In this document: piece by piece, positions 16,706 through 25,368 of the stretch
How the letters are laid out: every line of letters begins with the position of its first letter
Position numbering within the stretch: the stretch's first letter is position 1
NCBI GenBank assembly: GCA_013288145.1
Contig: JABDCJ010000008.1
Span: 1 to 64,000 of the forward strand
Source of the DNA: Nitrososphaerota archaeon
Lineage (GTDB): Archaea; Thermoproteota; Nitrososphaeria; Nitrososphaerales; CADDZS01
Direction of reading: 5' to 3'
DNA: 64,000 bases
Translations under genes and position numbers: made by a program
The notes under the pieces: generated by a model
What the model was told of the DNA's origin: nothing
Database searches by the model: none
Seen by the model: the letters and a program-made list of their open reading frames with translations, nothing else

Positions 16706-17719
16706 ATGCAATCAACTCAGCAAGAATCCAAGACACTACTAAAAGTCACGAATTTGCGAAAGTACTTTTCGGCTGGAGGAGATTACTTTCGGCCCAGTCG
16801 TCGGAAGTACATCAAGGCAGTAGATGACATCAGTTTCACTATTCCTGAAGGAAGTACCTTTGGACTGGTAGGCGAGAGCGGCTGCGGAAAGACGACGACC
16901 AGCAAGGTAATTTTGGGATTATACAAACCTACTTCCGGCACAGTAATTTTTGAGGGGAGCAATGTTCATGGAAAACTTGCAACTACTGTTAAACGTGGCA
17001 TACATCGCGATATTCAAGCTGTGTTTCAAGATCCCGCTGGTTCTCTCGATCCCCGCATGAGAATAGGCAGCATAGTAGAAGAGCCGCTCCAAATCCACTC
17101 AGACGGGATAGAAGGCGAGCGGAAGATGATTGCTCTTCAAATGCTAGAGGCCGTCGGATTATCAAGGGAACACTACTTCAGATATCCACACGAGCTAAGC
17201 GGCGGACAGCAACAGAGAGTTGCCATTGCGAGAGCTCTAACTCTTAGGCCCAAGTTGGTAATACTTGATGAACCGGTTTCAGCCCTTGACATGTCAGTTC
17301 GCGCGCAAGTTCTCAATCTGTTAAAAGATCTTCAAGCCCAATTCAACCTGACATATCTTTTCGTCGCGCACGACTTGAGCGTGGTTCGCTACATGTGTGA
17401 TCAAGTTGCCGTTATGTACCTCGGCAAGATAGTCGAGTTCAGTGAAACAAAAGAACTTTTCGAAAGTCCCCTTCATCCATATACAAAGGCGCTTCTGGAC
17501 GCGGTACCGATCCCCGATCCTGTAAATGTGAAGGTCCGTACTCCTCTGTCCGGAAACATTCCGAGCTCCATTAATCTCCCTTCAGGCTGTCGATTCAGGA
17601 CAAGATGTCCTTACGTAATGAAAATCTGTTCCGAAGTTGAACCTGAACTCACCAACGAAGGAAAATCATCCGTGCACCCGCACTATACCGCCTGTCATCT
17701 TTATCCAAACAAATCCTAA
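16706..17719 (+). CDS. dppF: Peptide ABC transporter ATPase DppF
   Basis: 337 residues; ATG preceded by a GGGG-rich element 8 nt after dppD. Walker A GESGCGKTT, Q-loop FQDPAGSLDPR, signature LSGGQQQR, Walker B LVILDEPVSALD and H-loop AHD are intact. The long A-loop region YFSAGGDYFRPSRRKYIKAVDD is typical of OppF/DppF. The C-terminal part carries GCRFRTRCPYVMKIC. Last gene of the first transporter operon. Confidence 0.95.
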   Translation: MQSTQQESKTLLKVTNLRKYFSAGGDYFRPSRRKYIKAVDDISFTIPEGSTFGLVGESGCGKTTTSKVILGLYKPTSGTVIFEGSNVHGKLATTVKRGIHRDIQAVFQDPAGSLDPRMRIGSIVEEPLQIHSDGIEGERKMIALQMLEAVGLSREHYFRYPHELSGGQQQRVAIARALTLRPKLVILDEPVSALDMSVRAQVLNLLKDLQAQFNLTYLFVAHDLSVVRYMCDQVAVMYLGKIVEFSETKELFESPLHPYTKALLDAVPIPDPVNVKVRTPLSGNIPSSINLPSGCRFRTRCPYVMKICSEVEPELTNEGKSSVHPHYTACHLYPNKS

Positions 17720-17782
17720 CCGCGGTTCCTTTTTCGCACGCGGAAATTTCCTTCGCAATTTAGAACCTTGCGTGGCATTTTC

Positions 17783-17790
17783 TTTATTAT
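17783..17790 (+). promoter_or_regulatory. TATA box of CocE/NonD paralogue 2
   Basis: TTTATTAT predicts transcription from about 17812, which excludes starts upstream of it and supports the ATG at 17831 (or GTG at 17822). Confidence 0.6.
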
Positions 17791-17830
17791 TCACTTTCGA
17801 AACGAGTTTGCATTAGAATTTGTGATTGGC

Positions 17831-19591
17831 ATGTACAAATCAAAAGTAATGTACGATGTTAAAGTTCCGATGCGAGACGGCATCAAGCTTTCTGCTAATG
17901 TTTACTTTCCAAAGGAATCCGAAAATGAAGGACCCTTTCCAGTCTTGATGAATCGGACGCCGTACATCAAAGATAGTGCAGGGAAGGCCCCGTCTCGCGC
18001 CGGCACCAAACTCTTTACCGATTCCGGTTACGCGGTAATTTACGTTGACGTCCGGGGGAGAGGTGATTCCGAGGGGACTTTCGTTCCATATTTTCAAGAG
18101 ATAGCGGACGGCTACGACAGTTTTGAATGGGCAGGGACTCAACCCTGGTCAAATGGTAAGATCGGTACCTGGGGCGGATCTTACGAAGGGTGGACTCAGC
18201 TTTTTCCCATGCGGTTACAATCCAAGTATCATAAGGCAGCTTTCGTTCAGTGTGCTCCCTCGATGCACCCGTTTCACGACTGCTCTGCGTACATTTCCGG
18301 AGTCCCGAGCATGATAATGGCGATGTGGTCGTTCTTCGTCAACGGAAGGACGAACAAGGAAGAGGTGAGTGACTTGGATTTCGACTGGGAATCGATGCTT
18401 AACGTGCGGCCGCTGAAGGATACTATGCAAAAGCTTGGAATCTCTTCTGAAGATTCAAGATTGAACCCATTTGTCGATCACGAGACTTATGACGATTATG
18501 GCCGGAAGCTCTGGGACGAAGATAATACGTCCAGCTTAATGCGAGTCCCCAGCTATTTTGTGACAGGATGGTTTGATGACAGCATAAATGGATCGCTAGA
18601 ACATTTTCCACAATTGACAAAGAAGCATCCTGATGAAACGGTCAGGAAGAGCCACAAATTGCTAATCGGTCCCTGGCCGCATCGTCTGTCGACAGATTCG
18701 AGCAAGATGGGTGATTTCGACTATGGTCCTAATTCTATGGTTCCACTTTACAAGGAAGCTAAGCTTTGGTTTGATTACTGGTTGAAGGGGATCGACAATG
18801 GCATCATGAAGGAACCACCCGTGAATCTTTTCCTCATGGGTGAAAACCGTTGGATCAACTCGGACTCGTTCCCACTCAATAACGCATTTCCCAGATCATA
18901 CTTTCTTGGGGCTACAAGGTCATCCAATTCCCTCATAGGGGATGGAAAATTGGCTGATAGTTTCGGATCTGCACAGACATCAACTTTCGTCTACAACCCC
19001 GAGCGACCCGCGCCAGCTCCATTCTGGAAAGAACAATTTCAAAATGGTGCAAACGAAGATCTAAGATCGATTCAGCGAAGAGATGACGTACTAGTTTTCA
19101 CTTCAGAACCCTTGAGTTCTCCTCTGAACATAGTCGGAATGATCTCTCTTGAGCTGTACGTCAGTACTTCAGCTGTTGATACTGATTTTGTCGGCCGACT
19201 ATCGGACGTTTCTCCTGACGGATACGCGATGAGACTAAATCACGGGATATTTCGATTGCGATACCGGGACGGCTACGACAAAATCAAACTGGTAACGCCG
19301 GGAGAAATCCTCAAAATCAATATCAACATGTGGGCGACAGGACACCAATTCAAAGCCGGGAATAGAGTGCGACTAGAGGTAACGTCAAGTGCCTTTCCAA
19401 CGTTTGCACCAAACTACAACACTGGAGGAAGCGTTTGGGCAGAAGACAAACCGATCATCGCAAATCAAACGGTCTACCATAACAAGGATTATCCCTCAAG
19501 ACTCATGCTACAAGAAATCATGAATCCAGAATATTCTGAATTTTGGACAATGAAGCGATGGGAACCGAAAATGAATTCCTCTGCTGCATGA
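17831..19591 (+). CDS. CocE/NonD (S15-like) alpha/beta hydrolase, paralogue 2
   Basis: 586 residues from the ATG at 17831. Possible starts up to 17768 lie upstream of the TATA box and are unlikely. Nucleophile in GGSYEG, acid in TGWFDDS, histidine in IGPWPH; jelly-roll domain with TDFVGRLSDVSPDGY. Close paralogue of 5747: shared DVRGRG, SKYHKAAFVQC/M and HPFHDC segments and equal length. It is the last gene of the first peptide block, just after dppF, so cleavage of imported peptides or peptide esters/amides is likely. No signal peptide. Confidence 0.92.
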   Translation: MYKSKVMYDVKVPMRDGIKLSANVYFPKESENEGPFPVLMNRTPYIKDSAGKAPSRAGTKLFTDSGYAVIYVDVRGRGDSEGTFVPYFQEIADGYDSFEWAGTQPWSNGKIGTWGGSYEGWTQLFPMRLQSKYHKAAFVQCAPSMHPFHDCSAYISGVPSMIMAMWSFFVNGRTNKEEVSDLDFDWESMLNVRPLKDTMQKLGISSEDSRLNPFVDHETYDDYGRKLWDEDNTSSLMRVPSYFVTGWFDDSINGSLEHFPQLTKKHPDETVRKSHKLLIGPWPHRLSTDSSKMGDFDYGPNSMVPLYKEAKLWFDYWLKGIDNGIMKEPPVNLFLMGENRWINSDSFPLNNAFPRSYFLGATRSSNSLIGDGKLADSFGSAQTSTFVYNPERPAPAPFWKEQFQNGANEDLRSIQRRDDVLVFTSEPLSSPLNIVGMISLELYVSTSAVDTDFVGRLSDVSPDGYAMRLNHGIFRLRYRDGYDKIKLVTPGEILKININMWATGHQFKAGNRVRLEVTSSAFPTFAPNYNTGGSVWAEDKPIIANQTVYHNKDYPSRLMLQEIMNPEYSEFWTMKRWEPKMNSSAA

Positions 19592-19617
19592 TGGATAACA
19601 AGAAAATTAGAGCAGGA

Positions 19618-19637
19618 GTGAGGTTGCATTGCCTCAC
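19618..19637 (+). terminator. Stem-loop followed by pyrimidine run
   Basis: GTGAGG and CCTCAC pair around an 8-nt loop, followed by CTCTTCCTTC, 27 nt after the hydrolase stop. Likely transcript end. Confidence 0.5.
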
Positions 19638-19722
19638 CCTCTTCCTTCTAATCCGACAGGGTAGCTAAGACCTATATCCGTTTGATCAGCAAAACGCGGT
19701 TCAGATCGAGGTAAGGTCCAAA

Positions 19723-20586
19723 ATGAATCTCACCACGCACTGGGTTCTAGCAATCGCCCTTGGCATTGCAGTCTTTCACAACATCGAAAGCGCTCTCATA
19801 ATCAGTATTGGTGCTTTGATGCCCGATCTCGACCGAGAGTATTTCTTCGTCGCCAAGGATTTCATTGGAAAGCATCAACTGCACAGATCCCTGTTTCATA
19901 ACTTCCTGTTCATTGGCGGATTGTACTTTCTGAACCCCCTTTTATCTCTCGGAGCATTGAGTCACTCTCTTTTGGATATGCTGACTAGCGCGACTGATCG
20001 TGGTTCAGAGGTACTTTTCCCATTCACACGAATTGTAAAGCCATTTCATTACCAAATCGAAGGCAATGAGCTTGATCATCCGAAACGAGCGGAATGGTGG
20101 GTCGAAGATCCTTGGAAACTTCTTCAGAAGACTACCGACAGAGATCTCCAGGAACCAGCTGAGCAGCCTTGGCGTCGCTCGTATGGGCCGTTCAAAAACA
20201 GCCGCGTCGTAGACTGGGGAATCTTCTTTGCTTCATTCATATTTCTTGGGCTCATGTATGCAACCTCTCCGGCATATTTTTCACGTTCCGGCTTCCAGTT
20301 TCGCTCGCTAATTTCACTGGGCGGAATTGCAATCTTCTATGGACTGGGTGAGTTCTGGCGAAGAAGACCTGCAAAGTCAAAGTCACGGAACTCTAACTAT
20401 TTCGTTCTCATTGTCTTGGCGCTCGGACTCTTACTTTTTGTTCTAGGGTCGTACTATCTCTTCTCATTTCCTTCAGTACCCAACCTTACTTTGCCCGCGT
20501 ACGCTTTCGTCTCACTAATAGTGGGATTCGTAGCATCGTACTTTTTCGTCCGTCTGAGAAAGAAATACGCCGATCTTTCAATGTAG
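19723..20586 (+). CDS. DUF457/YdjM-like integral membrane metal-dependent hydrolase
   Basis: 287 residues. N-terminal half shows the DUF457 pattern: His6, GALMPDLDRE near residue 31, HRSLFHN near 55 and LSHSLLDMLTS followed by DRG near 85-92, i.e. His and Asp residues placed at helix ends as in metal-dependent membrane hydrolases. Several membrane helices; the second half adds four more (about 160-280). Biological substrate of this family is poorly known. It stands alone between the first peptide block and the TfoX-like gene. Confidence 0.85.
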   Translation: MNLTTHWVLAIALGIAVFHNIESALIISIGALMPDLDREYFFVAKDFIGKHQLHRSLFHNFLFIGGLYFLNPLLSLGALSHSLLDMLTSATDRGSEVLFPFTRIVKPFHYQIEGNELDHPKRAEWWVEDPWKLLQKTTDRDLQEPAEQPWRRSYGPFKNSRVVDWGIFFASFIFLGLMYATSPAYFSRSGFQFRSLISLGGIAIFYGLGEFWRRRPAKSKSRNSNYFVLIVLALGLLLFVLGSYYLFSFPSVPNLTLPAYAFVSLIVGFVASYFFVRLRKKYADLSM

Positions 20587-20596
20587 TACCTAGTTG

Positions 20597-20966
20597 CTAC
20601 TTTTTGGAAGTTTTCTTTTTCTTTTGCTTCGGAGCTAGTTTACCGGACCAATCTAACGATTTTGAAATCCAGGGATTAACAAGTGCAGGCTTTCCAAGCC
20701 TGCACTTGGGGAAGACAGACGTAATCCTTCATTGGTCGCCCCTTCATGGGTTCGAACAGCTTCGCACCCTTCTTGCCAAGAAGGTCAGCGCGATCATCAT
20801 CTGAAAGACGTACAAAGAGCGAGTCGCCATAGACCCCCGCAAACATATTCCCATTAACGAACGCCGACAGATTACCAAACATTGGCCGAATGTTAATCGA
20901 GCTGTCTTCAGGAATCACCGACTTGAAGAAGACTTCGAGTTTTTTGTCGGACCTGGGAATTTTCAT
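20597..20966 (-). pseudogene. TfoX N-terminal-domain protein with a frameshift at a hairpin
   Basis: From an ATG at 20966 the frame reads FVRLSDDDRADLLG and FEPMKGRPMKDYVCLP, clear marks of the TfoX N-terminal family, then runs into a premature stop (96 residues, ending CTC). One base over, the frame continues as PALVNPWISKSLDWSGKLAP plus a Lys-rich tail to a TAG at 20597-20599, which is what the family's C-terminus looks like. The switch point falls inside a perfect hairpin at 20680-20708. With the shift repaired the protein would be about 122 residues, the normal size. Small TfoX-domain proteins outside competent bacteria have no settled function. Confidence 0.75.
20680..20708. repeat. Perfect 13-bp inverted repeat, 3-nt loop, inside the TfoX-like gene
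   Basis: CAAGTGCAGGCTT at 20680-20692 is exactly mirrored at 20696-20708 with only TCC between. Such a perfect palindrome inside a coding region, placed at the frameshift, suggests quasipalindrome template switching or a sequencing/assembly error at a strong hairpin. Confidence 0.85.
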
Positions 20967-21083
20967 GTTTGATCAGCGCGACAAAGAGACTGTAATAATT
21001 TTTCTCTCGGAAACTCGGTTAACTATGGTTAATTTCGGACGCGGTGACTAAGGTCGCTGTTATGACGCGCCGGAAGTATTGCT

Positions 21084-22043
21084 TCAAGCCAGAGTAGTTA
21101 TAGTGAGATAAGTCCCGGTAGAGTTTGCGAACCATCGCATGACGACAAAGATGGCGCTAGGAAGGCTATATGGTGTGGCAATGAATGGACTGGGAAGCTG
21201 GCCACTGGAAAGTGCCGTGGCGGATGGCCATGAAAATACTGCTTGCTGGGTTTGCGCCGTGAAATTTTGGTAAGTCACGTTAAACGCGTAATCGTAGCCA
21301 GGATAACTGGTTCCATTTACCCCCACGAAGTTCGTCTGATTTGAAACTAGGTTAAACGAAAAATTTCCGACGTCGAAATGTCCGGGTATCTGGGACCTTA
21401 CAAAGGTTGTTACGCCCGTCTCGGCGGGACAGTAAAATCGAAGCTGGTTACCGGGGTAGACAGCAATTGAGTCATTAGAAAATACTTCGGTACCGTTGGG
21501 GAGCACCGGGACGAAAACATAGATCGCTGAAATTGGGTTACTGTATATCAAGTTCAGGTTGCATGGGTATATGGGATCGCTGAGGTTCAAGTGGTTGAAT
21601 ATCAGCTCCTGAACCATTGTTCCATTTAGAAGCGATTCATTCCCATTTAGACTGTTAATGGGATCGATCGTAAACTGCGATCCATTTTCGGCCTTGACAA
21701 AACGCGGATCCTGGCTTATCACCGAAATTGCGTGGTATAGGTTTTGGTGAACCGGCTGAGGGCAGGCACCAGCTTGATAAAAATTCTGTCCACTATTCGT
21801 CGCATTAACCACCGTTCCCGAAACCGTGGAATTTGCAAAAAAAGTAATGTTGTTCGACTGGGGCACTAGGTTAGCACAAGGATTGCTAAAATCGGATCGG
21901 AAATCGAAATAGAGGTATCCGCCAAATACCGCTGCAAGCAAAACCGGAAACAACAAGAAAATTGCAGATACCTGTTTTTTCTGGACAACGGGAGAAATCT
22001 CGGAAATCGCTGACCACGCTTCTACAACCTGTCTTTCCGCCAA
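21084..22043 (-). CDS. Unrecognised membrane-anchored, sequon-rich surface protein
   Basis: 319 residues from a TTG. A cytoplasmic stretch of about 25 residues precedes one membrane helix (about 25-46); the remaining 270 residues face outside. About fifteen Asn-x-Ser/Thr sequons and four cysteines are visible, so heavy N-glycosylation and disulfides are expected. No catalytic motif or known domain was recognised. It is divergent from the FAD oxidase gene at 22110. Confidence 0.75.
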   Translation of the reverse strand: MAERQVVEAWSAISEISPVVQKKQVSAIFLLFPVLLAAVFGGYLYFDFRSDFSNPCANLVPQSNNITFFANSTVSGTVVNATNSGQNFYQAGACPQPVHQNLYHAISVISQDPRFVKAENGSQFTIDPINSLNGNESLLNGTMVQELIFNHLNLSDPIYPCNLNLIYSNPISAIYVFVPVLPNGTEVFSNDSIAVYPGNQLRFYCPAETGVTTFVRSQIPGHFDVGNFSFNLVSNQTNFVGVNGTSYPGYDYAFNVTYQNFTAQTQQAVFSWPSATALSSGQLPSPFIATPYSLPSAIFVVMRWFANSTGTYLTITTLA

Positions 22044-22109
22044 CTATTTCATGCTATCCACGTAGGCAATCCCTTTTTGTACCGCTGCTTTTGCTTGAAT
22101 ATCGAAACA

Positions 22110-23243
22110 ATGGTCTCATCAACCTCCCGCAAAGTAGGTGCTTTGATTATCGGCGGCGGCATCATTGGCCTTGCCATCGGATACTATCTTGCAAAAAAGA
22201 ACTATTGCAATGTGGAGATCGTCGAGCGAGAATCTGAGCTTACGATACATGCGAGCGGCCACAATGCCGGCGGACTTGCCAGTCCACACTTGAATAAGCC
22301 ACGAGAGCTCTGGCCGCTGTTTATGGAAAGTCGAAGGCTGTACGACGAACTTGTGGATGCTGCGGGTTTTGAGTTCGATTTCGTTAGGGGAGGAACGATA
22401 ATACCCGGGACCGCGCAGGAAGCGCTGCAGTTTGAAGAGACGGCGCATTTGTACGAAAATGTAAAAGATGGAATTCAGGTAGAATTTCTGAACGCAAAAG
22501 AGCTGCAAGAAAAGGAACCAAATCTTTCCAGAGAGAGATTTAGATGTGCTCTGTACTATCCCTTGGACGCCCAGGGAAATTCAAAAAAACTTGCATCGTG
22601 CTTTTCCAAAGTGTGCGTGGAAAAAGGAGTGACAGTAACAACCGGATCAGAGGTCAGCGGATTTGAAATCTCCAATGGCCGCGTTTTAGAAGTAAAGACT
22701 CAGGGAAGCACGATAATTCCAGACACCGTAATAGTTGCCGCGGGTCCGTGGTCTGGGGAAATCTCCAGGACCCTCGGTTTGAATCTTCCAATGTCTCCCG
22801 TAAAGGGCCACCTCATCTCCATTGAAGCGGGTGATCAGAGATTGGTGAACTCATTCATCAGTGGACCGGATTATTATGTTATGCAAAATGGATCTAGCAT
22901 CGTAGTCGGTGGAGGGGAAGATTCTGTCGGTTTCGATTCGAATGTCAATCCCAAGCGAGTCAGCGATGCCTGGCAAGAGGGAGTCTCAATGGTGCCCAAT
23001 CTGGAATTCTTCAAAGAAAAGGGCGTCGCAGCTGCATGCCTTCGACCTTACGCAGAAGGTGGCGCTCCGATTCTCGGAAAGAGTGACCGACTCGCAAACG
23101 TAATCTTCGCGACCGGGCACTTCAGAAACGGGTTCGGTCTCGCCCCGGCGACAGGTGAACTGATTTCTCAATTGATTCTAGAAGACAGATCAGATCTTGA
23201 TCTAACCGCATTTTCGCCGGATAGGTTTCCGCGAAATTATTGA
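22110..23243 (+). CDS. DAO-family FAD-dependent amine/amino-acid oxidoreductase
   Basis: 377 residues from the ATG at 22110 (a TTG at 22077 would add 11 non-homologous residues). The dinucleotide-binding fold begins at once with LIIGGGIIGLAIGYYLA and an acidic strand end EIVERE. HASGHNAGG corresponds to the FAD-contact loop of DAO enzymes; RPYAEGGAPILG and GHFRNGFGLAPATGEL near the C-terminus match glycine oxidase, sarcosine oxidase and D-amino-acid dehydrogenase relatives. Substrate is likely a small secondary amine or D-amino acid, which would suit the D-peptide hydrolases of the window; that is inference. Confidence 0.88.
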   Translation: MVSSTSRKVGALIIGGGIIGLAIGYYLAKKNYCNVEIVERESELTIHASGHNAGGLASPHLNKPRELWPLFMESRRLYDELVDAAGFEFDFVRGGTIIPGTAQEALQFEETAHLYENVKDGIQVEFLNAKELQEKEPNLSRERFRCALYYPLDAQGNSKKLASCFSKVCVEKGVTVTTGSEVSGFEISNGRVLEVKTQGSTIIPDTVIVAAGPWSGEISRTLGLNLPMSPVKGHLISIEAGDQRLVNSFISGPDYYVMQNGSSIVVGGGEDSVGFDSNVNPKRVSDAWQEGVSMVPNLEFFKEKGVAAACLRPYAEGGAPILGKSDRLANVIFATGHFRNGFGLAPATGELISQLILEDRSDLDLTAFSPDRFPRNY

Positions 23244-23683
23244 TTGGGTCTGGGCGGAGCTTTTTGCCAATCAACTTTGTACTTTATTTTCAATGCGCCA
23301 GCCCTCTTGTCAAAAACTGATTCCAGCACCGCCAGCTTCACGTTTAGGACTACTTCCAGAATCCCGCAGAGCATTCCCTGAAAGAACCTGCTTGTGGCTT
23401 CTCCCTTCGAGTTTGTCACCGGGTATCTTACTTCGAGAAATAAGGAGATGCGGTCATCGCTTATTCTGTAGTCCAGAATTCCCCATCCCTCGCCCTTGCA
23501 TCCATCCCGGATATTCTGGAATAGTAGAACCTGATCAGACGAATGAAGGAGCTCAAAATAGCGCTGGCATATTGAGGCGCCATAAGTTTCTCCTTCTCTG
23601 AACATTATCGACTCGCCGGCAGTACCCATCCACCCAGCAAGGTCTTCTTCTACCTGAATCCTGTCCTCGACTCGTAATATCAC
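23237..23683 (-). CDS. Small protein with weak V4R-like features
   Basis: 148 residues. GTG start overlaps the upstream gene's TGA (GTGA), so the two are translationally coupled. The middle (about 100-120) reads FFQGMLCGILEVVLNVKLAVLESVFD, which recalls the small-ligand-binding V4R fold (Phe-x-x-Gly-x-Leu helix, then a Val-rich strand), but the terminal metal cysteines of V4R are not seen. No firm function. Its 3' end overlaps the 3' end of the FAD oxidase by 7 nt. Confidence 0.65.
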   Translation of the reverse strand: MILRVEDRIQVEEDLAGWMGTAGESIMFREGETYGASICQRYFELLHSSDQVLLFQNIRDGCKGEGWGILDYRISDDRISLFLEVRYPVTNSKGEATSRFFQGMLCGILEVVLNVKLAVLESVFDKRAGALKIKYKVDWQKAPPRPNQ

Positions 23684-24165
23684 TCCGCGGTTAACCCGTT
23701 AAGAATAATGGGAAACGTAGAGTAGCCAAAGACGGAACTGGCTCTCGAGATAACCCTTACTCCCTCCACGCCGGCTCTTGAACGGAGAATTTCTGCAAGT
23801 TTCGCCGACGAGCAGTCCGCCTTCTCCATATCAACCATGTAAAAAGCGGCAAAACTCTTGTCGATATCGTTCCAGTCTAGACGATGATTTAGTAGGTGGG
23901 CTTTGTGCTCTAGAAATAGATCTGTGAGCCTTACAATAGATACCGGAACATCGTCGCCGTAAATCGCAAACTCAAACGCACCCTTACCGAGAGGCTCGGG
24001 GTAGCCGATCGTCCTGGGTCTGTACTTTGCTCGGTCCTCTCTTGAGAGAGTGACTGGCGAGGGGATTCCAAGTCGATAAGGGTACTCCTTCAAAGGTGCA
24101 TTTTCACCTCTGCACGATATATAGACGCCTTCAGACAAATCTAGAGCCAGAATCTGGGAATCCAT
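23680..24165 (-). CDS. Unrecognised 161-residue protein, ACT-like C-terminal half
   Basis: 161 residues from an ATG. The C-terminal 60 residues (FAAFYMVDMEKADCSSAKLA, then GVEGVRVISR) alternate strand-helix-strand in a way that resembles an ACT-type small-molecule sensing domain; the N-terminal half is unassigned. Coupled to the V4R-like gene by a GTGA overlap, suggesting the two products work together, perhaps as a sensor pair. Family and role are guesses; that the pair is real coding sequence is well supported by the overlap and codon pattern. Confidence 0.65.
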   Translation of the reverse strand: MDSQILALDLSEGVYISCRGENAPLKEYPYRLGIPSPVTLSREDRAKYRPRTIGYPEPLGKGAFEFAIYGDDVPVSIVRLTDLFLEHKAHLLNHRLDWNDIDKSFAAFYMVDMEKADCSSAKLAEILRSRAGVEGVRVISRASSVFGYSTFPIILNGLTAE

Positions 24166-24195
24166 CGATTCCCAGAACTGAATACAGCTTTAGGT

Positions 24196-25206
24196 TTACA
24201 TTTTCACAGGCGCGTGCTGCTTTACGGATTCCGCGCAGGCTAGTCCGATCTCTACCCCTTTTTTTCCGTCGTCCCCGGAAACTTTCGGATTTGTGTTGGA
24301 AAGAACGCAGTCGGCGAAATCCACGAGCTCGTCTCGGTAAGCCTGACCGAACCTCTCCTGGAATGTCTTGGGAAGATCTTCAATCGCTGCATCGCTTTTC
24401 AAGATCCTCGCACCGGAGTTTTGCCCCATCCCGATGAATGCTGCCGCCTTTGTCCCAAAAATTTCCGCCCTGACGTCGTAACCATACACAGTCCACTGGC
24501 ACGAGTCAACGTGAGCTAGGGCACCATTGCTCAGCTTCAAGGTTACCAGAACGGTGTCCCACATACCCAGAGGCTTGAAGTGATCGAAAACCAGATTCGC
24601 TGCCTCTGCGTATACCTCGGTTACTTCTGCCTTTGAAAGAAATCGGATCGCGTCAAAGTCGTGGCTGGAAGTGTCGAGCCAAATTCCGCCGCCCAGTTTC
24701 GGATCTATTGACCATCCCTGTGGATTCGATGGCGGGTCGCGCGTCGCGGAATTGATAATCATTATTTTGCCCAGATCTCCGTTGACGACCGCCTTCTCTA
24801 CCTTGACAAAAGCGTGATCAAAACGTCGTTGATAGCCAACCTGAAGCTTCACTCCGCCTTCTCTTGCTTCTGAAATCATTACTTCACATTCTTCAGGAGT
24901 AAGGCCCATCGGTTTTTCGACGAAAATGTGCTTGCCCTTTCTCGCAGCTGCCGGTACCATTTCTTTCTTGAGAAAAGTCGGGGCAGCGATTGCAACTGCT
25001 TCGACCTCCGGGTCGTCAAGCATCTCGTTATAGTCCTGGTAGACTTTTTCGACTCCCAGTTTTGCCGCGATTTCTTTTGCGGCAGCGACGTACGAATCTG
25101 CGATAGCTACTAGCGAAGTGTTTGGAATGTTCCGAGCTAGATTTTCAGCATGAAACCTTCCGATAGCTCCGACTCCAATAATTCCAATTTTCAATTTCTT
25201 GTTCAA
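24196..25206 (-). CDS. Gfo/Idh/MocA oxidoreductase, inositol 2-dehydrogenase-like
   Basis: 336 residues. Rossmann motif IIGVGAIGRFHAENL at the N-terminus, then EKPMGL (the conserved EKP of the family), GYQRRFD and GGGIWLDTSSHDFDAIRFL, which hold the catalytic Lys and the Asp/His pair of myo-inositol dehydrogenases. It oxidises a sugar or cyclitol hydroxyl with NAD(P). The 163-nt divergent gap separates it from methylmalonate-semialdehyde dehydrogenase, another enzyme of inositol catabolism, but the remaining iol genes are not in the window, so the specificity stays open. Confidence 0.9.
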   Translation of the reverse strand: MNKKLKIGIIGVGAIGRFHAENLARNIPNTSLVAIADSYVAAAKEIAAKLGVEKVYQDYNEMLDDPEVEAVAIAAPTFLKKEMVPAAARKGKHIFVEKPMGLTPEECEVMISEAREGGVKLQVGYQRRFDHAFVKVEKAVVNGDLGKIMIINSATRDPPSNPQGWSIDPKLGGGIWLDTSSHDFDAIRFLSKAEVTEVYAEAANLVFDHFKPLGMWDTVLVTLKLSNGALAHVDSCQWTVYGYDVRAEIFGTKAAAFIGMGQNSGARILKSDAAIEDLPKTFQERFGQAYRDELVDFADCVLSNTNPKVSGDDGKKGVEIGLACAESVKQHAPVKM

Positions 25207-25368
25207 AAAACGATTCGCTCCTGCACTTTTTTCTTCAGGCTTTCAACTTTAGTTTTAAGCATTTTACTATCCAAAAATTGGGAACCGGAACTATTGTCAT
25301 CTCCTGTCCGATTTCTGCCCGAGATCATAAATAGTGCCGGCGTGTAAGTGGGATAAAAGCGAAGCGAC

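Noticed and set aside
15663..17719. Possible gene fusion or frameshift at the overlapping dppC/dppD junction of operon 1
   Set aside because: The 17-nt overlap is ordinary translational coupling and both proteins are complete.
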